DNA from: Streptomyces sp. GESEQ-4
Lineage (GTDB): Bacteria; Actinomycetota; Actinomycetes; Streptomycetales; Streptomycetaceae
Direction of reading: 5' to 3'
DNA length: 64,000 bases
NCBI RefSeq assembly: GCF_017948455.1
Contig: NZ_JAFFSU010000001.1
Location: 1-64,000 of the forward strand
Position 1 is the first letter of the stretch; every line of letters begins with the position of its first letter. The position numbers and the translations under genes are program-made. The notes beneath the pieces were generated by a model that saw nothing but the letters and a program-made list of their open reading frames with translations, was not told the origin of the DNA and ran no database searches. This document shows positions 42,129-52,076 of the stretch, in pieces.

Positions 42129-42704
42129 ATGCCTACCGGGTTCCCTGACTTCCGTCTCGGCAATGTGCTGGCGACCAGCTTCACGGGGACTCTCTCGGAG
42201 CGTCATGGCGACGCTGTCGAGCGGATTCCCACACCGCGCCGACTCGTCGACTGGCTGGCGGTGAACGGCCTCGCCGTGGACTCCTGCACCACCGCCCAGC
42301 TCGAACTCGCTCGGGAACTGCGGGAGTCGATTCACGCCGCCGCGACCGCGGCCGCGCTCCATGAACCTCTCTCCGCCTCCGCTGTCCAAGTCATCAACGA
42401 CCGCAGCGTTCAGGGTCGGGCCGCGGCGATCCTGACGCCCGACGGCAAGCGGCGATGGCGGCTCAGCTCGGCTTCCTGCGTGGAAGACGCCCTCAGCGTG
42501 ATCGCCGCCGACGCGATCAGCATCATCGCGGGCGAACGAGACGGAAAACTGGCCTTGTGTGCATCGCCGACCTGCCGAGCCGCCTTCTTCGACACCAGTC
42601 AAAGCCGCACCCGCAAATGGTGCGACATGAACACGTGCGGGAATCGTCAGAAGAAGGCGCGCTTCCATGCCAGCCGGCGCAAGAACCTCAGCTCGGCGGA
42701 GTGA
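42129..42704 (+). CDS. CGNR zinc-finger (ABATE) regulator
   Basis: A 191-residue protein with an N-terminal ABATE ligand-type domain and a C-terminal CGNR zinc finger: CASPTCRAAFFD, then WCDMNTCGNRQKKARF. These proteins are predicted transcription regulators. It is divergent from the epoxide hydrolase gene and probably regulates it. Confidence 0.9.
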   Translation: MPTGFPDFRLGNVLATSFTGTLSERHGDAVERIPTPRRLVDWLAVNGLAVDSCTTAQLELARELRESIHAAATAAALHEPLSASAVQVINDRSVQGRAAAILTPDGKRRWRLSSASCVEDALSVIAADAISIIAGERDGKLALCASPTCRAAFFDTSQSRTRKWCDMNTCGNRQKKARFHASRRKNLSSAE

Positions 42705-42707
42705 CCG

Positions 42708-43886
42708 TCACCTCGAACGGACCGACAGCAGATGGAACTTGGTGACACTGCCGTTGAACCCGAAGTTGTCGTCCGTGACGAGGACGAGCGAGCGGGAGCC
42801 GTCGGGCAGCCTGGGCCCCCAGGTGATGCCCTCGACGTTGTCGGCGTCCGTGCCGGAGGTGGTGAAGTCGTACAGCAGCTTCTTCCGCATCGGCTTCTCG
42901 TCGCCGGACAGGGCGTACTCGCCGTTCACGTTCGTGGCGCCGATGGTGCTGGTCCAGTACAGCCGGATGGCGAAGCCGACACCGGAGGCGAAGGAGCGCT
43001 CCACGGTGAGGTAGTCGGTCTCGTTGATCGCGAGGATCTCGGTGACCCCCCGGTCTGCCGAGTACGTCCCCACCGGGGGCGGCAGCGGTGCGGTGGGGGC
43101 GTCGGAGATCGGGTCCACCTCGTAGACGTGCTCGGCCTTCGGCTTGCCCGTCGCCCGGTCCGCCACCAGCAGCCTGGACGGGCTTTTTGTCGTCAAGGAG
43201 GCTGCGGGGCCGTCCTGGATGAGCGCGTTCTCCGTGACCGTGACGACCTTGCTGCCGTCGGGGGAGAGGGTGAGGCCTTCGAGCGCCTGGTTGTTGCGGA
43301 CGCCGGCGGTGAGCGTGCCGGACGCCGACCTGACGGGCGCGTACGCCTTGGGCAACGGCAGTTCGCGTTCGTAACCGCCCGAAGTGGCCGCCTCCCGGAC
43401 GAAGGCAGGCTGCCCGGACGACGAGGCTCCCTCGCTGGTCCACAGCAGGCTGTTGCCGTCCGGCGTCCAGCGGATCGCCTCGGGGTCGACCGCCTTTGCG
43501 GTGAAGGGTTCGCCCGTGGTGTCGTCGAGCACGGTCAGGCCGTCGAGTACGGGCTTGTCACCGGCGAAGGCGGCCCCGTCGAGCGGCAGTCGGAGAGTGT
43601 AGAAGCGGGCCTTGCCGTTCTCCGAGCGGTCGTCGCTGAGGGCGACGTATCGGCCGGACTCCCGGTCGTAGTCGATCCCGGAGAGCCCGCCGAACGGCAT
43701 GCCGAACTCCGTGGTCCCGGCGGGCACGGTGATCGTGTCCAGCAGCCGTACGTTCCGCGGCTTTGCCGCCGCCGCGGGCTCCGCGGCGAAGCCGCTCACG
43801 AGAGCCACGCTGCCGAGGAGTCCGACGGCGGTGAGGGAACCGAGGAGCGCGTGTCCGCAGTGCACTCGGTGTCTGTGTCGTCGCAT
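42708..43886 (-). CDS. Secreted phytase/esterase-like beta-propeller protein
   Basis: A 392-residue exported protein. The signal peptide covers about residues 1-41 (LLGSLTAVGLLGSVALVSGF then AAA). The mature part has propeller-like repeats (GGLSGIDYDRESGRYVALSD, LEGLTLSPDGSKVV, DNVEGITWGP) of the esterase-like/phytase-like family. Family members hydrolyse phosphate or carboxyl esters, but activity here is unproven. ATG 43886 has GGAAGG upstream. Convergent with the CGNR gene, three bases between stops. Confidence 0.83.
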   Translation of the reverse strand: MRRHRHRVHCGHALLGSLTAVGLLGSVALVSGFAAEPAAAAKPRNVRLLDTITVPAGTTEFGMPFGGLSGIDYDRESGRYVALSDDRSENGKARFYTLRLPLDGAAFAGDKPVLDGLTVLDDTTGEPFTAKAVDPEAIRWTPDGNSLLWTSEGASSSGQPAFVREAATSGGYERELPLPKAYAPVRSASGTLTAGVRNNQALEGLTLSPDGSKVVTVTENALIQDGPAASLTTKSPSRLLVADRATGKPKAEHVYEVDPISDAPTAPLPPPVGTYSADRGVTEILAINETDYLTVERSFASGVGFAIRLYWTSTIGATNVNGEYALSGDEKPMRKKLLYDFTTSGTDADNVEGITWGPRLPDGSRSLVLVTDDNFGFNGSVTKFHLLSVRSR

Positions 43887-43954
43887 GGGTGACCTTCCAA
43901 ACCTTCCAAAAGGACTGACCAAAAGGACTGATTGCACGGGAAGTCGGGGCCGCG

Positions 43955-44890
43955 TCAGAGGGAGGCGGCGACCTCCCCGGTGGCGCCGCGTCGCTTGCGC
44001 CGCCACGCGTAGAGCGCGAGGGCCACCAGCGTCAGGGCGTACGGGATCGTCGACACCAGTTGCGGCGGTACGTCGAGCGTCCCGAGCTGTACGGCCAGGG
44101 CCTCCGCCGCGCCGAAGCCGAGCGCGGCGAGGAAGACGCCCCACGGGCGCAGCCCGCCCAGGAAGACCGCGGCGAGGGCGATGAAACCGCGGCCGGCCGT
44201 CATGTCCCGTACGAAGAAGGACACATAGCCCATGCTGAGGAAGACCCCGGCGAGGCCCGCGAGCGCGCCGCTGAGGGCGAGGCCGGCGTACTGGACCCGT
44301 CGGACCGGAATCCCTACGGAGGCGGCGGCGTCCGGCATCTCGCCGACCGCACGCAGATGGAAGCCGAAGCGGGTGCGGAAGAACAGCCAGGCGACGAAGG
44401 GCGCGGCCAGGAACGCCAGCCAGGTGATCATGTTCTGACCACTCACCACATCACCGAGTACGGGAACGCTCTCCACGCCCGGCAGGGTGACCGTCGGCAA
44501 TGTGCCGCTCTTCAGCCCTGACGTGCCGCCCTTGTCGTCGAGGAGGGTGTAGACCGCGAACGCGGTACCGCCGGAGGCGAGGAGGTTGAGGCCGATGCCC
44601 GCGATGATCGCGTCGGCGCCCAGCTCCAGCCGCAGAGCCGCCAGCAGCACCCCCATCAGCGCCGCCACCGCGACCCCGCACACCGCGCCCAGGGCGACGG
44701 AGTGGCTGTATCCGGCGACCAGCGCGCCCGTGCAGGCCGCGCCGAGCATCTGGCCCTCCAGGGCGATGTTGCTGATGCCGGCGCGTTCGGCGACCAGTCC
44801 GCCGAGCGCGGCGAGCAGGTAGGGGGTCGCGACCCGGAGCACCGCCGCCAGGAAGGCGCTGCTGAGGACGACGTCGAGCAGGGAACTCAT
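43955..44890 (-). CDS. ABC importer permease, NupQ/YufQ-like
   Basis: A 311-residue integral membrane protein with eight to ten helices of the BPD_transp_2 family (ERAGISNIALEGQML near the start, GADAIIAGIGLNLLASG). It forms the membrane pore with the permease encoded just upstream, whose stop codon overlaps its start (ATGA). With the BMP lipoprotein this defines a purine nucleoside-type importer. Confidence 0.9.
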   Translation of the reverse strand: MSSLLDVVLSSAFLAAVLRVATPYLLAALGGLVAERAGISNIALEGQMLGAACTGALVAGYSHSVALGAVCGVAVAALMGVLLAALRLELGADAIIAGIGLNLLASGGTAFAVYTLLDDKGGTSGLKSGTLPTVTLPGVESVPVLGDVVSGQNMITWLAFLAAPFVAWLFFRTRFGFHLRAVGEMPDAAASVGIPVRRVQYAGLALSGALAGLAGVFLSMGYVSFFVRDMTAGRGFIALAAVFLGGLRPWGVFLAALGFGAAEALAVQLGTLDVPPQLVSTIPYALTLVALALYAWRRKRRGATGEVAASL

Positions 44891-45999
44891 CGGACGCCCA
44901 CCTGCCTGCGCGCGAGCCGGCGCTTGAGCAGGTCCGGCAGGGCCTGGGCGGTGACCAGCAGCACGATGACCGCCTGGATGACCACCACGATCTCGGTGCC
45001 CACGTCCGTCTGCTGTTCCATGATGTCGCCCCCGGCGCGCAGATAGGAGTAGAAGAGCCCGGCGACCACCACGACGAGCGGGTTGTTCCTGGCCAGCAGG
45101 GCCACGACGATCCCCTCGAAGGCCAGGCTGCCGGCGAGACCCGGTTCCAGGCGCCCGTAGACGCCCTGGACGAGGTGGGCTCCCGCGAGGCCCGCCACCG
45201 CGCCGCCGATGACGAAGCTCCACTCGATGACGCGGGGCACCTTGATGCCGCCGTACTCGGCGAAGCCGGGGTTGGAGCCGGTCATGCGGATGCGGTAGCC
45301 GAGCGGGGTGCGGGTGAGGAGCAGCCACAGCGCGACCGCGGTGAGCAGCATGACGCCGAACCCGACGTTGGCGCGGCCCATCGGGGTGCCGAACCAGTCG
45401 GTCAGCGGCGTGAGCGCGGCATCGTCCTGGATGGACTTCGAGTGCACGGCGCTGCTCCCGGGTTCCTTCAGCGGACCGTTGACCAGGTAGTCGTAGACGC
45501 GGACGACGATGGCGTTGAGCATCAGCGTGGCCACGATCTCGTTGGCGCCGAGGCGGGCCTTCATCGATCCCGGCACCAGACCCATTCCGGCGCCCGCGCC
45601 GGCGGCGGCGACCATGGGCACGATCACGGCGGCGACCGGCGGCAGCGGCAGGAAGATCGCGACCGCGCCGGCGGCCAGCGCACCGGCGTAGAGCTGGCTC
45701 TCGGCGCCGAGGCTGATCTGCCGGGCGCGGAAGGGGATGGCGACCGAGAGGCCGAGCAGGGTGAGCGTGGTGGCGTCCTCCAGCCAGCGGCCGACCCGGA
45801 AGGAGCGGTCCAGCGGGCCGGTGAGCATCACCTCGTACGCCCGGATCGGGTCCTTGCCGGTGGCGAGCATGACGAGGAAGCCGATGGCGAGGGCGGCCAG
45901 GATGGTGGCCAGGGCCATGCCGATGTCCACCGCGAGATCGCGGCGACGGGTCGCTCGGTACTCGCGCCGGTCCTCGGTCTCGATCAGGGTGCCGGTCAC
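44887..45999 (-). CDS. ABC importer permease, NupP/YufP-like
   Basis: A 370-residue membrane protein of the BPD_transp_2 family, with the first helix at about 29-52 and the ANEIVATLMLNAIVVRVYDY signature segment. GTG 45999 overlaps the stop of the ATPase gene (GTGA), and its own end overlaps the next permease, so all three are translationally coupled. Confidence 0.9.
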   Translation of the reverse strand: MTGTLIETEDRREYRATRRRDLAVDIGMALATILAALAIGFLVMLATGKDPIRAYEVMLTGPLDRSFRVGRWLEDATTLTLLGLSVAIPFRARQISLGAESQLYAGALAAGAVAIFLPLPPVAAVIVPMVAAAGAGAGMGLVPGSMKARLGANEIVATLMLNAIVVRVYDYLVNGPLKEPGSSAVHSKSIQDDAALTPLTDWFGTPMGRANVGFGVMLLTAVALWLLLTRTPLGYRIRMTGSNPGFAEYGGIKVPRVIEWSFVIGGAVAGLAGAHLVQGVYGRLEPGLAGSLAFEGIVVALLARNNPLVVVVAGLFYSYLRAGGDIMEQQTDVGTEIVVVIQAVIVLLVTAQALPDLLKRRLARRQVGVR

Positions 46000-47582
46000 G
46001 GGGCGTCCCCCAGGTCGGTCAGGCCGGCCGTGAGGTGGTCGCGGTCGTGGTGCTCGATGCCGAGCATGTAGAGTCCGACGCGCTTTTCGGTGAGGCCGGT
46101 CGTGTCGTCGAACCGGGCGGTCAGGCGGCCGTCCTTGAGGACGAGCAACCGGTCGGAGAGGGCGAGCAGTTCGGTGAGGTCGGCCGAGACCAGGAGCACG
46201 GCGGTGCCCGCGTCGCGCGCGGCGACCAGTTGCTCGTACATGAACCGCATCGCGCCGACGTCCACCCCGCGGGTGACCTGAGAGGCGATCAACAGCCTTG
46301 GTACAGCGGACAGTTCACGGGCGACGATCACCTTCTGCAGGTTGCCGCCGGACAGCGCGCGCACCGGGACCGACGGGTCGGGGGTGCGGATGGCGTAGTC
46401 GGAGATCAGCCGCTCGGCGTGGGCACGCACCGCCTTCGGGCTGAGCATGCCGTGGCGGGCGAGGGGTGGGCGGTCGTGGCGGTCGACGACGAGGTTGTCG
46501 GCGATCGACTCGTCGAGCGCGGCGCCGTTCGACAGCCGGTCCTCCGGTACGTAGCCGATGCCGGCCCCGCGGTGCGCGGCCACGTCCAGACCGGCCGTGT
46601 CGGTGCCGCCGACGTGGACCGTGCCCGTCGTCGGCCGGCGCAACCCGGCGAGGATCTCGGCGAGTTCGCTCTGGCCGTTGCCCTCGATGCCGGCCACACC
46701 GACGATCTCCCCGGCGGCCACGTCGAAGTCCACGCCGCGCAGGGACTGCCCGGTCGGCGCCTCGTAGCCGAGGCCCCGTACCCGCAAGGTGACTCCGGTG
46801 GGGCGGGCGGGGGCGCGGTCCACGTCCAGGGAGACCTCGCGGCCGACCATCATCGAGGCGAGCGACCGCTCGGTGGCGTCCGCGGTGGCGACCGTCCCCA
46901 CCAGCGAACCGGCCCGCATCACGCTCACCTTGTCGCTGATCTCGCGCACCTCGCGCAGCTTGTGCGAGATGAACAGCACGGTCATTCCGTCGTCGCGCAG
47001 CCTTCGTACGGCGGCGAACAGGTCCTCGGTCTCCTGCGGAGTGAGCACGGCGGTCGGCTCGTCGAGGATCAGTACGCGCGCTCGGCGGTGGAGGGCCTTG
47101 AGGATCTCGGCGCGCTGCCGCATGCCGACCGACACCTCGTCGACGCGCGCCTTCGGGTCGACGGCGAGTCCGGACTCCTCAGCGAGCCGGGCGGTCGTCT
47201 CCATGGCCGCCTTCGGGTCGACCAGACCGCGGCGGCCCGGTTCGACGCCGAGGACGACGTTCTGCGCGATGGTGAAGGAGGGCACCAGCATGAGGTTCTG
47301 GTGCACCATGCCCACGCCGAGGGCGATCGCCGAGGCCGGGCCGCGCAGCACGCGGGGCCGGCCGCCGACCAGGAGCTCCCCGGAGGAGGGCTGCTCCAGG
47401 CCGTAGAACAGCTTCATCAGCGTGGACTTGCCCGCGCCGTTCTCGCCCACGACCGCGCGGATCTCGCCGGGCGGGACCTCCAGGTCCACACCGCGCACCG
47501 CGCGGACTCCGTTGGCGTACGTCTTGGTGATGGCGCGGGCGGCGACGGCGGGGCCGTCCTCGCCCCATGGCTCGTTCATCAT
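45996..47582 (-). CDS. ABC importer double ATPase, NupO/YufO-like
   Basis: A 528-residue protein with two ABC domains in tandem. The first has Walker A GENGAGKST and Walker [11 protein letters not shown]. The second has a changed Walker A (GIEGNGQSE) and an unusual Walker B (LLIASQVTRGVDVG), as is common in RbsA/NupO-type subunits where one site is weak. It energises the importer. Thirteen bases separate it from the upstream lipoprotein gene. Confidence 0.92.
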   Translation of the reverse strand: MMNEPWGEDGPAVAARAITKTYANGVRAVRGVDLEVPPGEIRAVVGENGAGKSTLMKLFYGLEQPSSGELLVGGRPRVLRGPASAIALGVGMVHQNLMLVPSFTIAQNVVLGVEPGRRGLVDPKAAMETTARLAEESGLAVDPKARVDEVSVGMRQRAEILKALHRRARVLILDEPTAVLTPQETEDLFAAVRRLRDDGMTVLFISHKLREVREISDKVSVMRAGSLVGTVATADATERSLASMMVGREVSLDVDRAPARPTGVTLRVRGLGYEAPTGQSLRGVDFDVAAGEIVGVAGIEGNGQSELAEILAGLRRPTTGTVHVGGTDTAGLDVAAHRGAGIGYVPEDRLSNGAALDESIADNLVVDRHDRPPLARHGMLSPKAVRAHAERLISDYAIRTPDPSVPVRALSGGNLQKVIVARELSAVPRLLIASQVTRGVDVGAMRFMYEQLVAARDAGTAVLLVSADLTELLALSDRLLVLKDGRLTARFDDTTGLTEKRVGLYMLGIEHHDRDHLTAGLTDLGDAP

Positions 47583-47595
47583 CGAGGCCGTCCGG

Positions 47596-48687
47596 CTAAA
47601 AGGCGCTGGGGACCGTGACGGAGCCGGACTTCACCTGGTCGGCGGCTTCCTGGAGCTCCGTACGGATCTTCTCGGGGACCAGCTGAGCGAAGTGGTCGTC
47701 GTTCACATAGCCGACGGCGTCCTCGGCGAGACCGACGGAGTCGACGGCGCCGTACTTGAGAGAGCCCTTCTGGTCCGCCTGCGCGGCCTTGTACAGGGCG
47801 TTGCCGACGTTCTTGAGGATGGAGGTGACGACGGTGTTCTTCTGCGCCTGGTCGGTGAGGGTCTGGTACTGGTCGGAGTCGACGCCGAAGGTGTACCGCC
47901 CGGCCGCGACCGCCGACTCGAAGGTGCCGAGGCCGGAGAGCCCGGCGACCGGCCACACCAGCGCGGCGCCCTGGCCGTACATGGCGGTGGAGATCTCCTT
48001 GCCCTTCGCGGGATCACTGAACGGCTTGTCGCCGCCCACGTACTGCACGAGCACGTCGGAGTTCTGTCCGCCCGCGTCCTTGAATCCCGCCTTGAAACCG
48101 ACCACGAAATCCTCGATCAACGGGATCTTCACTCCGGGCATGACGCCGACCTTCTTCAGGGATTCGGCGCCCTTGAGTGATTTCCCGGTCACCAGCTTCT
48201 CGGCGAGGAATCCGGCGAGATATCCGCCCTCGTTCTGCTTGAAGGTCACGGAGTAGACGTTCTCGCACTTGTTGGAACAGGTGCCGTTCTTGCCGCTGTA
48301 GTCGACCGGGGCGTCGAAGAGCCAGAACTTCTTGTCCGGGAATTGCGGGGCGAGTTCGCCGATGTAGTCGGTGACCTCGAAGGTCCCGGCCGCCAGGATG
48401 TCGTAGTCGTCGGCCGAGGCGGCGTCCTCGAATCCGGGCTCCCACTTGGTGCGGTCGGCACCCAGCTCGACCACCTTGAGCTCGTAACCGAGGTCCTTCT
48501 GAGCCCTCTTCAGCCCCTCGTGGGCGGAGTCGAAGAACGACTTGTCGCCCAGCCCGCCATTGATCACCAATTTGACGCGCGGCTTACCGGAGGCGGCCGC
48601 TCCGAAATCGTCCCCGCCCGATCCTCCGCACGCGGTGAGCGCGAGCATGCCGGTCAACGCGAAGGCGGCGGTTCTTCCGTATCGCAT
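47596..48687 (-). CDS. BMP-family substrate-binding lipoprotein (nucleoside type)
   Basis: A 363-residue lipoprotein. The lipobox is LTAC with Cys20, and the mature part is a periplasmic-binding fold of the BMP/PnrA family (VINGGLGDKSFFDSAHEGL, GTFEVTDYIGELA). Family members bind purine nucleosides. Of two adjacent ATGs, 48687 is best spaced from AGGAGG. It heads the importer operon; a perfect LacI-type operator lies 59 bases upstream. Confidence 0.92.
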   Translation of the reverse strand: MRYGRTAAFALTGMLALTACGGSGGDDFGAAASGKPRVKLVINGGLGDKSFFDSAHEGLKRAQKDLGYELKVVELGADRTKWEPGFEDAASADDYDILAAGTFEVTDYIGELAPQFPDKKFWLFDAPVDYSGKNGTCSNKCENVYSVTFKQNEGGYLAGFLAEKLVTGKSLKGAESLKKVGVMPGVKIPLIEDFVVGFKAGFKDAGGQNSDVLVQYVGGDKPFSDPAKGKEISTAMYGQGAALVWPVAGLSGLGTFESAVAAGRYTFGVDSDQYQTLTDQAQKNTVVTSILKNVGNALYKAAQADQKGSLKYGAVDSVGLAEDAVGYVNDDHFAQLVPEKIRTELQEAADQVKSGSVTVPSAF

Positions 48688-48745
48688 CATGGACCTCCTG
48701 ATCATTGTGTTGCTGAGTGAGCGGCTGCGTCGACAGTAGGAAGTG

Positions 48746-48757
48746 CAAAACGTTTTG
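48746..48757. promoter_or_regulatory. LacI-type operator upstream of the importer operon
   Basis: CAAAACGTTTTG is a perfect 12-bp palindrome with a central CG, the LacI/GalR pattern. An identical site lies at 52077-52088. The LacI regulator gene lies between them. Confidence 0.78.
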
Positions 48758-48826
48758 GCTACGTCGGCCGGTTTCTGTGTGATTTCCGGTGTGGGAATTT
48801 CAGACATCGCCGAGCGGCGCGGCACC

Positions 48827-49576
48827 TCACCGCTCCGCCCCGGCCAGCCAGCGCACCAGCCGGTCCCACAACTCCGCGTATCCGTCCCAGGCCAGGAACG
48901 GCGGCGGCGCCCAGTGCGGTGCCACGTCGGAGGTGAACGCGGCCGACCTGCCCGTGCCGTGTCCGCCGACGACCAGCAGCGGATGCCCGGCGCACTCGGC
49001 CAGCAACGACGCCTCCGGCCGTACCGCGACCTCGTTGAGGCCGAGCAGCGCCGGCCAGGACCGGTCCAGCCCCCGTACGAGCGGGTGCTCGCCCACCACC
49101 TCGGGCACGGCCCCGGCCGGCAGCTCCACCCGGTCGTCCCGATCGACCATGACCACCGGCAACGCGGCGGCCAGCGGCGTACGCCCCCACCGCGCGCGGG
49201 CGTCGATACCGCTGAAGCTCAGGTAGCCGCCGATCATCAGCACCCCGCCGCCTCGCTCGACGAAGCCGCGCACCAGCTCCGAGCGGTCGGGCGCGGCGAC
49301 GGACCGGCCGAAGGTCTCGGGCGGCAGCTGGAAGCTGTTGGCGCCGACATCGCTGATGACCACGACGTCGTACGCGTCGAAGCCCGCCGCCGAGTGGGGC
49401 ACCCGGGTGGGGATCTCGTGCGCGGGAACGTAGGTCACGTCGTGGCCCTGGGAGCGGAGGGCGTCGAGGAAGACGCCTCCGCCCTCGGTGTACTCCGCGG
49501 TGTGGAAGGCGTCGAAGCCCTTCTGATGCACCGTGTACGTGAACCAGGACTCGCCGATGACGAGCACTCTGGGCAT
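48827..49576 (-). CDS. GATase1-like (DUF1355) protein
   Basis: A 249-residue protein of the putative glutamine amidotransferase class (VLVIGESWFTYTVHQKGFD, GGGVLMIGGYLSFSGIDA). The nucleophile elbow of true amidotransferases (GxCxG) is GGYLSF here, so amidotransferase activity is doubtful. It lies between the LacI gene and the importer on the same strand. Such proteins are often found with sugar or nucleoside uptake genes in actinomycetes; the role is unknown. Confidence 0.8.
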   Translation of the reverse strand: MPRVLVIGESWFTYTVHQKGFDAFHTAEYTEGGGVFLDALRSQGHDVTYVPAHEIPTRVPHSAAGFDAYDVVVISDVGANSFQLPPETFGRSVAAPDRSELVRGFVERGGGVLMIGGYLSFSGIDARARWGRTPLAAALPVVMVDRDDRVELPAGAVPEVVGEHPLVRGLDRSWPALLGLNEVAVRPEASLLAECAGHPLLVVGGHGTGRSAAFTSDVAPHWAPPPFLAWDGYAELWDRLVRWLAGAER

Positions 49577-49668
49577 GGCGAACCGCCTTTCGGGAAGGGC
49601 GCGTTGAGGCAGCCGGGCACGGGGACATGGCCGCGTGGCGCGGTTGTCGAGCAGGGGGGATGCGCGGG

Positions 49669-50703
49669 TCAGCGGGTGGTGGGAGGCGCCGTGCTGCCCC
49701 GCACCTTCAGTTCGACGGGGAGGGTGTGCCGTGAGGCGGGCGGGATCTCGCCCCGGGAGACGTACTGGAGAAGCTGGGCGGTGGCGGTGCGGCCCACGTC
49801 GTAGGCGGGCTGGTGGACGGTGGTCAGGGACGGATGGGCCAGCGAGGCCGCTCGGATGTCGTCGAAGCCGACCACCGAGACGTCCTGAGGCACCGAGAGA
49901 CCCGCGTCCCTGAGCGCCGTGAGGGCGCCGAACGCCATCAGGTCGTTGGCCGCGAACACGGCGGTGCAGCCGAGGCCGCCGTCCTGGAGGAGCTTGTCGA
50001 CCAGGACGTAGCCGGATGCTTCCTTGAAGTCGCCGACCCGCTCGACGACTTCGCCCCGGAAGGCCTCGACGAAGCCGTTCGCACGGGCGACGCTGCTCCG
50101 CAGGGCCCCGGGTCCGGTCAGCATCAGGACCCGGCGGTGACCGAGGGAGCGCAGGTGTTCCCCGACCAGCCGCCCGCCCGCCTCGTGGTCGGCCGTGGCG
50201 ATGAGGGCGCCCTCCAGACCCTCGACCTCCTCATCGGCGAGCGCGATGGGGAACTTGCCCATCAGAGCCTCCAGCCGGCGCCGGGACGGCGGGGACCCCG
50301 AGGCGTACACCATCCCGTCGATGAACCGGCTGCGGATCATGCCGAGATAGCGGTCCTCGCGATCGGCGTCGAACTCGGTGTTGCACAGGATCAGGCCGTA
50401 GCCGAGGTCGTGGGCGGCGTCCTCGGCGCCCTTGGCGAGCTCGGCGAAGAAGGTGTTGCTGATGTCGGGGATCAGCAGGCCGATCACCGAGGTGGAACCG
50501 GCCTGCAGGCTGCGCGCCAGCGACGCGGGGACGTAGCCGAGCCGGTTGACGACACCGCGCACCCGGGTGGCGGTCTCCTCGTTGACCGGCCGGTTGCCGC
50601 TGAGCACGTGCGAGACCGTGGTCGGGCTGACCCCGGCCGCCGCGGCCACGTCCTTGATGGACGCCGCACCGCGGACGGGGGCCCTGTCGGGCTCAGGGGT
50701 CAT
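49669..50703 (-). CDS. LacI-family repressor
   Basis: A 344-residue regulator. The helix-turn-helix and hinge (SIKDVAAAAGVSPTTVSHVL, then YVPASLARSLQ) are followed by a periplasmic-binding-like ligand domain. It is the likely binder of the two CAAAACGTTTTG sites, in front of the importer and in front of the amidohydrolase gene with which it overlaps by 11 bases. The inducer is probably a nucleoside or a breakdown product. Confidence 0.92.
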   Translation of the reverse strand: MTPEPDRAPVRGAASIKDVAAAAGVSPTTVSHVLSGNRPVNEETATRVRGVVNRLGYVPASLARSLQAGSTSVIGLLIPDISNTFFAELAKGAEDAAHDLGYGLILCNTEFDADREDRYLGMIRSRFIDGMVYASGSPPSRRRLEALMGKFPIALADEEVEGLEGALIATADHEAGGRLVGEHLRSLGHRRVLMLTGPGALRSSVARANGFVEAFRGEVVERVGDFKEASGYVLVDKLLQDGGLGCTAVFAANDLMAFGALTALRDAGLSVPQDVSVVGFDDIRAASLAHPSLTTVHQPAYDVGRTATAQLLQYVSRGEIPPASRHTLPVELKVRGSTAPPTTR

Positions 50704-52057
50704 AGTGCTGCACCGCCCTTCCGTGGGAGGTGTCGAGAATCCGCGCCACCCGTGCGTCGGCCTCCGCGAGGAGCGCCGGCTCGTCCACGGTGAGCAGCCG
50801 CCCGTCGCGCATCAGGACGCGGCCGTCGACGATCACCGTACGTACGTCACTGGCGCGGGCGCTGTAGACCAGGGCGGCGCGCGGGTCGTGCAGCGGACGG
50901 CAGTGCGGTCCGGACAGGTCGGTGAGGACGATGTCGGCCCGCATGCCCGGCTCGAGAGCGCCGATCCGGTCCGCCAGATCCAGGGCGCGGGCGCCGCCCC
51001 GCATGGCCAGGCGCAGGGTGTCGGAGACGGTCATCCAGGTGGCGTCGCGCACCGCCTGCTTCTGGGTGAGCGCGACCAGCCGCAGCGCCTCCCACACGTC
51101 GAGGGTGTTGTGACCGGCGGCGCCGTCCGTGCCGACCGCCACCGTGACCCCCGCGCCGAGCAGCTCGCGGACCGGGGTGAGCGGCGACAGCGCGTGCTTG
51201 AGATACACCTTGGGGCAGCAGGCCACGGCGGTCGTGCTCGCGTACTCGGCCAGCAGCGGCAGGGCCTGTTCGACGATGCCGCAGCCGTGCGCTATCAGCA
51301 CACCCGCCTCAAGCACCCCGGTCTCGTACAGCACCCGGATCGGGGTGATGCCGCGCCGCTCAAGACTGGACTGCGTCTGCTCCACATGCTCGGCGGCGTG
51401 GATGTGCGTCCGCAGGCCGAGCTCCCGGGCGTGCCCGGCCAGGGTCCGCAGGTCCGCGTCGTTCACCGTGTACGGGGCATGCGGCCCGAGCGAGACGGTC
51501 ACCCGGCCCGCCGCCCGCCCGTGCCATTTCTCGGCGAACTGCACTCCGGCCTCGAGGGATTCCCGGCCCCCGCTGCTGAAGTACGTGGGCGCGATATCGG
51601 CCCGCAGGCCGGTCTCGGCGACCGCCTCGGCGATCTGCTCGGGGAAGAAGTAGTGGTCGGCGAAGGCGGTGACGCCGGAACGGATCATCTCCGCGCAGGC
51701 GAGCCGCGCCCCGGCCCGCACGTCCGCCGCGGTGAGGTTGGACTCCATCGGCCAGACGCGCTCGTTGAACCACCCCTCGACCGTCACGTCCTCCGCCGCA
51801 CCGCGCATCAGCACCATGGGACTGTGCGTGTGCGCGTTGACCAGGCCCGGTACGGCGAGCAGCCCGCGCCCGTCGACGACCTCCGCGGTGTCGTCGGCGG
51901 GGGCGGCGCCGGTCGGCCGCACCTCCTCGATGACACCGTCCGCGACCACGATGTCCCGCGCCGGGAGGATCTCGCACGCGCCCTCCGGCGGAACACGCAG
52001 CACATCGCAGCCGCTCACCAGGAGACGGCCCGCGGGCGGAGGCGTTCTGTCGCTCAT
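50693..52057 (-). CDS. Amidohydrolase, nucleobase/adenosine-derivative deaminase-like
   Basis: A 454-residue metal-dependent hydrolase. Metal ligands are in VNAHTHSPMVLMRG, HIHAAEHVEQT, LIAHGCG and VGTDGAAGHN. The fold group includes MTA/SAH deaminase, guanine and 8-oxoguanine deaminases. With a nucleoside-type importer under the same LacI operator it probably deaminates an imported purine-like compound; the exact substrate is inferred only. ATG 52057 is 20 bases from the operator. Confidence 0.87.
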   Translation of the reverse strand: MSDRTPPPAGRLLVSGCDVLRVPPEGACEILPARDIVVADGVIEEVRPTGAAPADDTAEVVDGRGLLAVPGLVNAHTHSPMVLMRGAAEDVTVEGWFNERVWPMESNLTAADVRAGARLACAEMIRSGVTAFADHYFFPEQIAEAVAETGLRADIAPTYFSSGGRESLEAGVQFAEKWHGRAAGRVTVSLGPHAPYTVNDADLRTLAGHARELGLRTHIHAAEHVEQTQSSLERRGITPIRVLYETGVLEAGVLIAHGCGIVEQALPLLAEYASTTAVACCPKVYLKHALSPLTPVRELLGAGVTVAVGTDGAAGHNTLDVWEALRLVALTQKQAVRDATWMTVSDTLRLAMRGGARALDLADRIGALEPGMRADIVLTDLSGPHCRPLHDPRAALVYSARASDVRTVIVDGRVLMRDGRLLTVDEPALLAEADARVARILDTSHGRAVQHYDP

Positions 52058-52076
52058 GCGGCACAAGCTAGATATC